Positions 4,937 to 12,003 of a DNA stretch of 16,957 nucleotides are shown here, piece by piece. The stretch covers positions 1 through 16,957 of the forward strand of contig JAUPMC010000057.1 of the NCBI GenBank assembly GCA_030836605.1. The letters run 5' to 3'. Every line of letters begins with the position of its first letter. The stretch's first letter is position 1. The notes under the pieces were generated by a model. It was not told the DNA's origin. It did no database searches and worked only from the letters and a program-made list of their open reading frames with translations. The translations under genes and the position numbers were made by a program. The DNA comes from Thermoplasmatota archaeon (GTDB taxonomy: Archaea > Thermoplasmatota > Thermoplasmata > UBA10834).

Positions 4937-6229
4937 ATGGAGCCTGTGATCCAAGTCGCGCTGGACCTCGTCCTCGGGGACCGCGCGATGCAGATAGCGG
5001 ACGAAGCGGTCAGAGGCGGGGCCGATTGGATAGAGGCGGGGACGCCCCTCATCAAGAGCGAGGGCGTCGAGATCATCAGGAAGCTCAAGAAGGCATTCCC
5101 GCACAACATCGTGGTCGCCGACATGAAGACCATCGACGTGGGCGGGGCCGAGGTCGAGATTGCGGCGAAGGCCGGGGCGGACGTGGTCGTCGTCCTTGGC
5201 CTCTCGTCCGACCCGACCATAACCGAGGCGGTGCTCAGCGCGCGCCAGTACGGCGCGAAGGTCATGGTGGACCTGTTCAACGTCAAGGACAAGGCGGCCA
5301 GGGCGAAGAGGGCCGAGGAGATGGGCGCGTCGTACGTCTGCGTCCACGTGGGCGTGGACGAGCAGATGGTCGGAGGGTCCCCGTTGGCCGAGCTCGAGGG
5401 GGTCGCGGGGGCTGTCGGGATACCGGTGGCTGCCGCTGGCGGCATCAACAGCGAGACCGCGGCGGACGTGCTCGCGGCCGGGGCGTCCATAATCATAGTC
5501 GGCGGGGCCATCATCAAGGCCAAGGACGTCACGGCGGCGGCGAGGGCCGTCAAGACCGCGCTGACCGAGCGGAGGGGCGTGCGCACGGAACTGTTCAAGA
5601 AATACTCCGCCGACATGCTCTTCGAGGCGTTCTCCAAGGTCTCCTCCCCGAACGTGACCGACGCGCAGCACAAGATGGGCGCGATGAAGGGCATCGTGGC
5701 AAGGACCGGGCACGGCGTCAAGATGGTCGGCAGGGCGTTGACCGTCCAGACCGTGAACGGTGATTGGGCGAAGCCGGTCGAGGCGATCGACAGGGCCTCG
5801 AAGGGCGATGTCATCGTCGTAGACGCGTGCGGGGGCGAGATAGGCGTCTGGGGCGAGCTCGCGTCTTGGAGCTGCAAGACCAAGGGCGTCGCGGGCGTCG
5901 TGATAGACGGCGCGGCCAGGGACATCGACTCCATCGTCGACATGGGCTTCCCGTGTTTCTCTAGGCACACAGCGTCGAACGCCGGGGAGCCGAAGGGTTA
6001 CGGCGGCATCGGGCACGAGATAGTCTGCGGCGGCGTGACCGTGAGGACCGGCGACTGGGTGATAGGCGACGAGAGCGGGGTGGTCGTGGTGCCCCAGGAG
6101 CACGCGCTCGAGGTGGCTAACAGGGCAATCGATGTGATGGAGCGCGAGAACAGGCTGCGTGAGGAGATCCAGAGGGGCGGCACGCTATCCAGCGTCATGA
6201 AATTGGAGAAATGGGAGAAGGTCGGCTGA
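4937..6229 (+). CDS. Fused 3-hexulose-6-phosphate synthase / RraA-like protein
   Basis: A 430-residue two-domain protein. Residues 1 to about 215 are a hexulose-6-phosphate synthase (HPS) TIM barrel: VALDLVLGD with Asp10, EAGTPLIKSEG, the catalytic DMKTID motif at 62-67, and AAGGINSETAADVLAAGASIIIVGGA near the phosphate-binding end. HPS interconverts hexulose 6-phosphate with ribulose 5-phosphate plus formaldehyde. Many archaea lacking the oxidative pentose phosphate pathway use it to make ribulose 5-phosphate. Residues from about 235 to the end form an RraA/demethylmenaquinone methyltransferase-like domain: VDACGGEIGVWGELAS, GVVIDGAARDIDSI, FPCFSRHTASN, GDESGVVVVP. The fusion is known from other euryarchaea; the job of the RraA half is unsettled (aldolase-like or regulatory). 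The start is ATG 4937. The frame is open further upstream to 4844, but that would run through the promoter. No isomerase (PHI) gene is nearby. Confidence 0.92.
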   Translation: MEPVIQVALDLVLGDRAMQIADEAVRGGADWIEAGTPLIKSEGVEIIRKLKKAFPHNIVVADMKTIDVGGAEVEIAAKAGADVVVVLGLSSDPTITEAVLSARQYGAKVMVDLFNVKDKAARAKRAEEMGASYVCVHVGVDEQMVGGSPLAELEGVAGAVGIPVAAAGGINSETAADVLAAGASIIIVGGAIIKAKDVTAAARAVKTALTERRGVRTELFKKYSADMLFEAFSKVSSPNVTDAQHKMGAMKGIVARTGHGVKMVGRALTVQTVNGDWAKPVEAIDRASKGDVIVVDACGGEIGVWGELASWSCKTKGVAGVVIDGAARDIDSIVDMGFPCFSRHTASNAGEPKGYGGIGHEIVCGGVTVRTGDWVIGDESGVVVVPQEHALEVANRAIDVMERENRLREEIQRGGTLSSVMKLEKWEKVG

Positions 6230-6233
6230 TCCT

Positions 6234-7094
6234 TCAGCCCAGGTAGCCGGTCTGCTCCGCGAGCTCCTCGAGTCTGCGTATGCGCGCGCCCATCGGCGGG
6301 TGCGTCATGAAGAGCGTCACTATCCCGCCTCCCCTGAACGGGTTCACGATGAACAGCGTGGATGTGGCGGGGTTCCCGCGCTCGATGGGCCTGCGCCTGT
6401 TGCCCTCCTCGAGCTTGGCGAGCGCGCGGGCCAGGGACCGTGGCCGCTGTATCATGAGCGCACCCTCCTTGTCCGCCTTGTACTCCCTGTTCCTCGATAT
6501 AGCGAGCTGCAGCAGGAGGGCGGCGATGGGCGCGGTCACGATGGCCACTATCACTATCGCCGGGTGCGCGTTGTTCCTGGCCCGGCTGAAGATGAAGACC
6601 CTCGCGGCGAACGATATGGCGCCCGCGATGGTGGCGGCGACGGACATGACGAGCATGTCCTTGTTCTTCACATGCGCCATCTCGTGGGCGAGGACGCCCT
6701 CGAGCTCATCGTCGGAGAGCAGCGTCAGGATGCCCTCGGTGACGGCCACGACCGCGTTCTTCCTGTTCCTCCCGGTGGCGAACGCGTTCGGGTTATGGGT
6801 CGGCACGATGGCGACCCTGGGCATGGGGAGGTCGCCCTTGAGGCATATCTTCTTGACGATGTTGTAGACCCTCGGGGCCTCGGCCTCCGTCACGATCTTG
6901 GCCCTGTATGACCAGAGGACGATCTTGTCGCTGAGGAAGTAGCTCACGATGTTCATGATCGTGGCGAGGGCCAGGAAGAACAGCGCGCCCAGCACCCACT
7001 CGTCCGCGTACAGGCCGCCCAGGAGGTACCCTATCCCGACGAACAGCAGTGTCAGTGCGGCGAACAGGCCAAGCGTGCGCAGGTTCGAATGCAT
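6234..7094 (-). CDS. htpX: HtpX-type M48 membrane zinc metalloprotease
   Basis: Integral membrane endopeptidase of the M48 family, involved in clearing misfolded membrane proteins. The 286-residue protein has two N-terminal hydrophobic helices (about 8-28 and 34-53), then the catalytic zinc motif HEMAH (137-141) and the third ligand Glu in NREYKADKEGA (Glu204). Two further hydrophobic stretches (about 148-170 and 178-200) lie between them. The NPNAFATGRN block (101-110) and GILTLLSDDELEGVLAHE are family hallmarks, and the tail ends with FMTHPPMGARIRRLEEL. Length is typical. A TATA-like TTCTTATC (7138-7131) and GGGAG shortly before the ATG support this start. The stop lies 4 bases from that of the convergent HPS/RraA gene. 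Confidence 0.95.
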   Translation of the reverse strand: MHSNLRTLGLFAALTLLFVGIGYLLGGLYADEWVLGALFFLALATIMNIVSYFLSDKIVLWSYRAKIVTEAEAPRVYNIVKKICLKGDLPMPRVAIVPTHNPNAFATGRNRKNAVVAVTEGILTLLSDDELEGVLAHEMAHVKNKDMLVMSVAATIAGAISFAARVFIFSRARNNAHPAIVIVAIVTAPIAALLLQLAISRNREYKADKEGALMIQRPRSLARALAKLEEGNRRRPIERGNPATSTLFIVNPFRGGGIVTLFMTHPPMGARIRRLEELAEQTGYLG

Positions 7095-7130
7095 CGCTTC
7101 TCTCTCCCGACCTCTTTCAGGCGCGAGTGC

Positions 7131-7138
7131 GATAAGAA
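7131..7138 (-). promoter_or_regulatory. TATA-like box of htpX
   Basis: TTCTTATC on the minus strand about 40 bases before the htpX ATG predicts a leader of about 13 bases carrying a GGGAGAG ribosome site. It resembles the TTCTTA motifs in the pilin upstream region. Confidence 0.35.
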
Positions 7139-7210
7139 CGTTTCGACGTGGAGTCTTACGCTCCGCGACGGAAAACGGCCATTCAGGCGCCTTTCAGGGT
7201 GGTCGGCGGC

Positions 7211-7223
7211 GTATATCTTTATT
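7211..7223 (+). promoter_or_regulatory. TATA-like box of the FAD oxidase gene
   Basis: GTATATCTTTATT is the only clear AT-rich element in this part of the htpX/oxidase divergent region. It predicts transcription from about 7240 and so a leader of roughly 50 bases that begins with the stem-loop at 7245-7268. Confidence 0.5.
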
Positions 7224-7244
7224 GGGGATGAATGTTTACCACCG

Positions 7245-7268
7245 TGGGGGCGGAGGACTAAGCCCCCA
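7245..7268 (+). promoter_or_regulatory. Stem-loop in FAD oxidase leader with GGAGG in the loop
   Basis: TGGGGGC (7245-7251) pairs exactly with GCCCCCA (7262-7268), extended by a possible G-U pair, around a ten-base loop containing GGAGG. The loop GGAGG is about 37 bases before the ATG at 7293, too far to act as its ribosome site. A GGGTG at 7282-7286 is better placed. Confidence 0.45.
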
Positions 7269-7292
7269 TCACGCTCTGACAGGGTGTTCACA

Positions 7293-8756
7293 ATGGAGAC
7301 ATCTGACGACAAGCTCGAGAGAAGGATGTACAGCCACGACCTCGCACCGCTCCCGAAGGAGATGGACGCCATTTTCAAGACCATGCCCGACCAGGTCATC
7401 AGGCCGGGGTACACCGAGGAGGTGTCCCAGATGGTCAAGAAGGCGATCGCGACCAACAAGCCCATCGTGCCCAGGGGCGCGGGCACCTGGGGGCTCGGGG
7501 GTTCCGTCCCGGTCAAGGGCGGCTACGTGCTCGACATGACCGCGATGAACAAGATCATCTCGATCGACGACAGGAATATGACCGTGACCGTCCAGCCCGG
7601 CATCACGTGGAAGGCGCTGGCCGACGCGCTCGACGCGAAGGGGCTGTTCCTCCCGAGCCATCCGAGCAGCGCGCCGTCCGCCACCATCGGCGGGTGGATA
7701 GGCACGGGCGGCACAGGCATAGGGGCCTACAAGTACGGCACCGCGGGGGACTTCGTCAGGGACCTCGAGGTCGTGCTGCCCTCGGGCGCCATCATGCACA
7801 CGGGGGACAAGCGGGTCCCGGCGAACGGCGGCGGGCCGAACCTGAACTGGCTGTTCGTCGGCTCCGAGGGCATACTCGGGGTCATCACCGAGGTCACGTT
7901 CTCCGTCCTGCCGAAGCCCGAGGAGATCAGGTTCGTGAGCTACTCGTTCGCAGACCTGGCCAAGTCCGCCCCGGCGCTCAGGAAGCTCGTCAGGAGCGAC
8001 GTGAACCCGATGCACATCATGTTCGGCGACAGGTCGCACTTCGATTACCTGAGGAGCATCGGCAAACACGCCCCGGAGGTCGGGTGCATGTTCACGATGG
8101 CGCTCACTGGCTCGAAGGCGTCCGTGGACGCCGAGGAGAAAGCCCTCGACGAGATGGTATCGGCGGCCGGGGGCTCGAAGCTGCCCAAGGAGGTCGCGGA
8201 CCACGAGTGGTCCGAGAGGAGCTACGAGTTCAGGGTCAGGGAGCTGGGCGTCGGGGCCATACCCGGCGAGATACTGGTGCCCCTCGACTCGCTCGAGAAG
8301 GTCCTGGGCGAGATGGACAAGCTCGTGAAGGGCATGAAGCTCAAGACGGCGACGATCGGGACGGTCGCGGACAATAACACGGTCATGCTGATGCCGTACT
8401 ACCTCACCGAGGAGCAGAACTTCTGGAGGTCGACGACGGCCATGGGCTTCGGCAAGAAGCTCGGGGACATCGCGTTCGAGAACGGCGGCAGGCCCGTGGG
8501 ACTGGGCATATTCTTCGCCGCGAACCTGTCCAGGGTCAGGGGCAAGGAGGGGGCCGAGCTGGTCAGGACCCTGAAGAGGGCGATGGACCCGCACGAGATC
8601 ATGAACCCCGGGAAGCTGGTCGAGACAGGGACTAGGTGGGGCATAGCGATGCCTGCGTTCCTGATGAACTTCGGCATGAACATGATGGCCGGCGTGAAGG
8701 GGCTCATGCCCAGGGACAAGATGGGCGAGAGGGAGCTGGCGAAGGTCAAGAAGTGA
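7293..8756 (+). CDS. FAD-linked oxidase (GlcD / D-lactate dehydrogenase-like, VAO fold)
   Basis: A 487-residue flavoprotein of the vanillyl-alcohol oxidase superfamily, probably oxidising a 2-hydroxy acid such as D-lactate or glycolate; substrate is not determinable. The FAD-binding PCMH domain spans about residues 33-210: RPGYTEEVSQMVKKA, PIVPRGAGTWGLGG (58-70), TVQPGITWKAL, SSAPSATIGGWIGTGGTG (125-142) and NWLFVGSEGILGVIT. The C-terminal cap runs from about 220 to 440 and ends in the usual DPHEIMNPGKL. After this comes an unusual 45-residue tail with a hydrophobic, Met-rich segment (MPAFLMNFGMNMMAGV) that may anchor or dock the enzyme. No iron-sulfur (HdrD/GlcF-like) partner is adjacent. 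The ATG at 7293 is chosen because the preceding open sequence contains the promoter and leader stem-loop. It is convergent with the ECF S gene. Confidence 0.88.
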   Translation: METSDDKLERRMYSHDLAPLPKEMDAIFKTMPDQVIRPGYTEEVSQMVKKAIATNKPIVPRGAGTWGLGGSVPVKGGYVLDMTAMNKIISIDDRNMTVTVQPGITWKALADALDAKGLFLPSHPSSAPSATIGGWIGTGGTGIGAYKYGTAGDFVRDLEVVLPSGAIMHTGDKRVPANGGGPNLNWLFVGSEGILGVITEVTFSVLPKPEEIRFVSYSFADLAKSAPALRKLVRSDVNPMHIMFGDRSHFDYLRSIGKHAPEVGCMFTMALTGSKASVDAEEKALDEMVSAAGGSKLPKEVADHEWSERSYEFRVRELGVGAIPGEILVPLDSLEKVLGEMDKLVKGMKLKTATIGTVADNNTVMLMPYYLTEEQNFWRSTTAMGFGKKLGDIAFENGGRPVGLGIFFAANLSRVRGKEGAELVRTLKRAMDPHEIMNPGKLVETGTRWGIAMPAFLMNFGMNMMAGVKGLMPRDKMGERELAKVKK

Positions 8757-8762
8757 CAGGGC

Positions 8763-9377
8763 CTACTTGGCCAGCGAGGGCATCGACCGCTTGACCGCGT
8801 GTGAGAGCAGCGTGCCCACCGTCCCGCCGATGGTCACCTGGGCGATGTTCGTGGGTATCTCCGCGACCGCCACGGCGAATGCGTAGTCCATGATCAGCCA
8901 CTCCGAGAGGAAGTACGTGGTCACCATGCACGCCCCGCCGCACGCTATCCCGAGGGCGTAGGCCCAAGGCTTCCCGCCTTTGATCCGGCCGAGGACGCCC
9001 GCAACGAGCCCCTCGGCACCCTTGGCCACCAGGGTCGTGGGCGCGAACATGCCGAAGCCGATGATCAAGTCCGCGGCGGCGGAGCCCACACCGCCGCATA
9101 TCAGGCCCGCTCTCCAGCCGAACGTGAAGGCCGAGAAGAACACCATGGCCTCGCCGAGGTTGAAATACCCCTTCGTCGGGGGGAACGGTATGACCGTCAT
9201 TATCGTGATGGCCGCGGTCAGCGCTGTGAGCACGCCGTAGAGAGCGACCGTCTTGGGGGACACGAATTTGGCGTCCCCGCTCGCGATTATCTTGGGCCTC
9301 TCGTCCCCGCTCTCCCTCAAATCTTCCGCTGCCAAGCCGACCGGACCCCCATGGCGACGAGGTACATTAAAACTCAC
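8763..9377 (-). CDS. ECF transporter substrate-binding S component
   Basis: Membrane-embedded S subunit that captures a vitamin or similar micronutrient for the energy-coupling-factor importer encoded just upstream. From about residue 44 the protein is a compact multi-helix bundle (five to six helices) with S-component features: ALYGVLTALTAAITIM, then GYFNLGEAMVFFSAFTFGWRAG, GGVGSAAADLIIG and TLVAKGAEGLVAGVLG. This resembles the riboflavin/HMP-type S family (PF07155-like), but the ligand cannot be named. The first 43 residues are hydrophilic, an unusually long N-terminal tail. The frame opens with GTG at 9377; TTG codons further in, such as the one in DLRESGDERP, would shorten it. It is the last gene of the A-A-T-S operon, 38 bases after ecfT. 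The gene is dedicated to this transporter, suggesting a group I-like (private module) arrangement. Confidence 0.82.
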   Translation of the reverse strand: MSFNVPRRHGGPVGLAAEDLRESGDERPKIIASGDAKFVSPKTVALYGVLTALTAAITIMTVIPFPPTKGYFNLGEAMVFFSAFTFGWRAGLICGGVGSAAADLIIGFGMFAPTTLVAKGAEGLVAGVLGRIKGGKPWAYALGIACGGACMVTTYFLSEWLIMDYAFAVAVAEIPTNIAQVTIGGTVGTLLSHAVKRSMPSLAK

Positions 9378-9415
9378 GGGTCAGGCGTGACGGACCCGGC
9401 ATCGTGGCTACGATT

Positions 9416-10204
9416 TCAGAGGGGGACGCCGTAGACGTACTTGGCCAAGGCCGGGAGCAGGAGGGCGAGGACCGCGACCGCCAGGGCGACGTAGTCCGAC
9501 GGCCTCATGCGTATCTCCCTCAGGTAAGTGCGGTCCCTGAAGGCGCCGTAGGCGCGGGACTGGAGCGTAAGAGCGAGCGTGTCCGCGGTCCTCAGCGCGG
9601 ACACCACCGCGGGGACTAGTACGGAGACGTAGTTCTTCGACCTCCGGATGAACGAGCCTTTGTCCAGTTCCAGGGCGCGGGCCCTCTGGGCGTCCTTGAT
9701 GGACTCGATCGTCAGGCCGAACGTCGGGATGAACCTGAACGATATCGAGAGTGCGAGGCCGTAGTCGAACCTGAGGCCCAGCTTGACCAGCGCTCGGACG
9801 AGGTCGCGCTGCTGGGTCGTGAACATCAGTATGTACCACACCGTCGCGAAGCAACCGATGCGGACGGCGGATGTCACGCCCCGCCAGATGGCTGGCTCGG
9901 TTATGTCCAGCGGGCCGATCGAGAACAGCACGGGGGTCCCGGACCTGTCGAAGAGCGGCCAGAGCAGCGTGATGAGGACCATGAGCCTGACCACGAACTT
10001 GAGGGCGAAGAAGGCCTTCCCGAAGCTCGACTTGGAGAGCGCCAGGAGCAGCAGGATGAATGCGAGTAGCAGTACGAGCGGGAGGAGCTCCGACAGCATG
10101 AACGCCAGGACGCTGAGCAGGAGCACCGCCAGCAGCTTCACTCTCGGGTCGAGCCTGTGCAGGAAGGAGCCCTTCTCGGAGTAGAGGTCGAGGAGGCCGG
10201 TCAA
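9416..10204 (-). CDS. ecfT: ECF transporter transmembrane protein EcfT
   Basis: The CbiQ-family T component (262 residues) couples the two ATPases to the S subunit in the cytoplasmic membrane. It shows HRLDPRVKLLAVLLLSVLAF at the N-terminus, typical for the family, and several hydrophobic helices (about 25-60, 72-88, 112-130, 235-257). Two Ala-Arg-containing coupling motifs are present in the long cytoplasmic helices: QRARALEL (about 172-179) and LQSRAYGA (about 215-222). The start is TTG at 10204, overlapping the stop of the upstream ATPase gene (TTGA), with GGGGTGAT a few bases before it matching the 16S anti-Shine-Dalgarno. The overlap implies translational coupling with the ATPase. Confidence 0.92.
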   Translation of the reverse strand: MTGLLDLYSEKGSFLHRLDPRVKLLAVLLLSVLAFMLSELLPLVLLLAFILLLLALSKSSFGKAFFALKFVVRLMVLITLLWPLFDRSGTPVLFSIGPLDITEPAIWRGVTSAVRIGCFATVWYILMFTTQQRDLVRALVKLGLRFDYGLALSISFRFIPTFGLTIESIKDAQRARALELDKGSFIRRSKNYVSVLVPAVVSALRTADTLALTLQSRAYGAFRDRTYLREIRMRPSDYVALAVAVLALLLPALAKYVYGVPL

Positions 10205-11052
10205 TCGTCATCACCCCTGGTGAGCTCGAACACCAGCTCCTGGGGCGTGAGGATGTCCCGCGACACGCCCATCTGGGACAGCTTGTGCGCCAGCTGAGTG
10301 ACGGGCGGGGGCAGGAGCTTGCTGCGCCTCAGCAGCTCGATGTCGGAGAACGCGCCCCGCGTGTCCGAGTCGAGGACTATCCTCCCTTCGGCCATGACCA
10401 CGACCCTGTTCGCGTGCTCGGCGACCAGCTTCATCTCGTGGGTGATGAGCACGACCGCTTTGCCTTCGCCGTTCAGCTTCCGTATGATTGCCATCAACTC
10501 GTCAGCCTCGTTGGCGTCCAGCCCGGTCGTGGGCTCGTCGAACACGAACACCTTCGGGTCCATGGCGATGACCGACGCGATGGACACCCTCCGCCGGAGG
10601 CCGAGCGGCAACGACAGCGGGGGCTTCCCCCTCACCTCGGAAAGGCCCATGACCTCGATGGCGCCGTCCGCCCGTCTCTTGACCTCGTCCGCTGGCAGGC
10701 CCATGTTGCCGGGGCCGAAGGACACTTCCTCCTGCACGGTCCCGCAGAACAGCTGATGGTCCGGGTTCTGGAATGCGTACCCGACCACGCGCGCCATCTG
10801 GGCAGGGGTCATCGTCGACGAGTCGCCGCCGGAGACCACCACCTGGCCCACGGAGGGCCTCAACAGGCCGTTCATGTGCTTCGCGAGCGTGGTCTTGCCC
10901 GAGCCGTTCCCGCCGACGACGGCGATGTACTCGCCGCTGTCGACCTCGAGCGTGACGCCCTTGAGGGCGTCCACGCCGGACTCGTAAGTGAACTTGACGT
11001 TGCGGAGGAACAGCACTTGGTGGTTCCCGTCGTGCTCCGGGAGGGGGATCAC
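10201..11052 (-). CDS. ecfA2: ECF transporter ATPase, second copy, atypical signature motif
   Basis: ABC ATPase subunit of the ECF module, 283 residues. Walker A is GGNGSGKTT (about 47-55), the Q-loop is YAFQNPDHQLF, Walker B is VFVFDEPTTGLD and the switch histidine is present (LITHE). The ABC signature, normally LSGGQ, reads LPLGL followed by RRRVSIAS, so the two glycines and glutamine that contact ATP across the dimer are mostly lost. The C-terminal 60 residues match the EcfA dimerisation extension. It starts with GTG at 11052, overlapping the stop of the first ATPase gene by four bases. Together with the first copy it should form a heterodimer with one normal and one altered ATP site. Numbering A1/A2 follows gene order, not verified orthology. 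Confidence 0.9.
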   Translation of the reverse strand: MIPLPEHDGNHQVLFLRNVKFTYESGVDALKGVTLEVDSGEYIAVVGGNGSGKTTLAKHMNGLLRPSVGQVVVSGGDSSTMTPAQMARVVGYAFQNPDHQLFCGTVQEEVSFGPGNMGLPADEVKRRADGAIEVMGLSEVRGKPPLSLPLGLRRRVSIASVIAMDPKVFVFDEPTTGLDANEADELMAIIRKLNGEGKAVVLITHEMKLVAEHANRVVVMAEGRIVLDSDTRGAFSDIELLRRSKLLPPPVTQLAHKLSQMGVSRDILTPQELVFELTRGDDD

Positions 11053-11918
11053 CGGCTCACCATCCTCGTGTGCCTCGGGGCGTTCACCATGATCTCGGCG
11101 ACGGCCTCCTCGACCGTGAGGAAGCCCAGGGGAGGGCCCTTCCTGCGGGCGCTGATCATCGAGGCCACCTCTGACAGCTGTGGCGGCGAGACCCCGGCCT
11201 CCTTGAGGAACCTCGGGTCCCTCAGGACCGCCGCGGGGGGGCCCGAGGCGGTGATCCGCCCGCCGACCAGCACCACGAACCTGTCGGAGAACTTGGCGAG
11301 CGCCTCCGCGTCACGCTCCATCACGACGACCGTCATCCCGTGGTTGGTCTTCAGGTCGCTCAGTATCGTGTACAGCTCTATCCTGCCGACCGGGTCGAGC
11401 GCGTATGCGGGCTCGTCCAGGACGAGCATGGATGGCTTCATGGAGAGGGCGGCCGCGATCGCGAGCCGCTGTTTCTGACCGCCGGAAAGCGTGGAGGGGG
11501 ACCGGCCGTTCATGCCCTTGAGCCCCACGAGCCCGAGGGCCCACTCCACCCTCCTCGCGATCTCGTCCCTCGGCACCGCGAGGTTCTCCGGCCCGAAGGC
11601 GACCTCCTCCTCGGCGCTCATGCAGAAGAGCTGGCTCTCCGGCTCCTGGAAGACCATGCCGACGAGGGTCGAGAGCTGCGCGACCGAGTACTCGGACGCT
11701 TTGTGCTCGAAGACCTCGACGGACCCCTCCGACTCCCCCTTGATGGACTTCGGTATGAGCCCGTTCGCGAGGAAGGACAGGGTCGTCTTGCCAGCGCCGT
11801 TCGGGCCGAGGACCGTGACGAACTCGCCCTGCCCTATCCCCAGGGAGGGGATGTCTAGGGCCCACCCTGACATACCCGGATACCTGAACCTGACATCCTC
11901 GAGCCTGAGCGCCTGCAT
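11049..11918 (-). CDS. ecfA1: ECF transporter ATPase, first copy, lacking the switch histidine
   Basis: ABC ATPase subunit of the ECF module, 289 residues, first gene of the operon. Walker A is GPNGAGKTT (about 38-46), the Q-loop is MVFQEPESQLF, the signature is intact (LSGGQKQR), and Walker B is LVLDEPAYALD. The strand that should end in the switch histidine reads TVVVMERDAEAL, so an Arg occupies the His position (the family usually has THD or EHD). The signature of this subunit completes the ATP site of the second ATPase, which is otherwise normal. A TATA-like TTTATTAG (11963-11956) sits 42 bases before the ATG and AGGA about 7 bases before it, giving a short leader. Confidence 0.92.
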   Translation of the reverse strand: MQALRLEDVRFRYPGMSGWALDIPSLGIGQGEFVTVLGPNGAGKTTLSFLANGLIPKSIKGESEGSVEVFEHKASEYSVAQLSTLVGMVFQEPESQLFCMSAEEEVAFGPENLAVPRDEIARRVEWALGLVGLKGMNGRSPSTLSGGQKQRLAIAAALSMKPSMLVLDEPAYALDPVGRIELYTILSDLKTNHGMTVVVMERDAEALAKFSDRFVVLVGGRITASGPPAAVLRDPRFLKEAGVSPPQLSEVASMISARRKGPPLGFLTVEEAVAEIMVNAPRHTRMVSR

Positions 11919-11955
11919 CCGATTTCCTGGCCTCTGCGCTCAATCGGGTGGTTCT

Positions 11956-11963
11956 CTAATAAA
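11956..11963 (-). promoter_or_regulatory. TATA-like box of the ECF operon
   Basis: TTTATTAG on the minus strand, 42 bases before the first ATPase ATG, is the only AT-rich element in this 85-base gap. It predicts a leader of about 16 bases with AGGA as ribosome site. Confidence 0.5.
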
Positions 11964-11971
11964 CCTTCGCG

Positions 11972-11989
11972 GGCTGGGAGGTCCCAGCC
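11972..11989 (-). terminator. Inverted repeat after the three-domain regulator gene
   Basis: GGCTGGGA and TCCCAGCC form a perfect 8-base inverted repeat around two bases, about 15 bases beyond the stop codon at 12004 and just upstream of the ECF promoter. It may end transcription of the regulator gene, though no T-run follows immediately, or may be an operator for the ECF operon. Confidence 0.4.
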
Positions 11990-12003
11990 GCTCGCTCAGC
12001 GCG

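Noticed and set aside
4807..5970. Long open frame antisense to the HPS/RraA gene (387 codons)
   Set aside because: Composition is a mirror of a GC-rich gene (Ala/Ser/Thr/Pro-rich, no motif). The sense strand encodes a clear two-domain enzyme.
7116..7198. Direct repeat TTCAGGCGC (7116-7124 and 7182-7190) with a partial third copy in the htpX/oxidase gap
   Set aside because: Nine-base repeats in GC-rich DNA with no consistent spacing to either promoter; too weak to call a regulatory site.
7089..7292. Upstream extension of the FAD oxidase frame by 68 codons
   Set aside because: It overlaps the htpX start, runs through the oxidase promoter and leader stem-loop, and has no similarity to the family N-terminus.
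7269..8594. Long open frame antisense to the FAD oxidase
   Set aside because: No motif, and rich in His/Arg/Asp/Pro as expected for a complementary-strand shadow.
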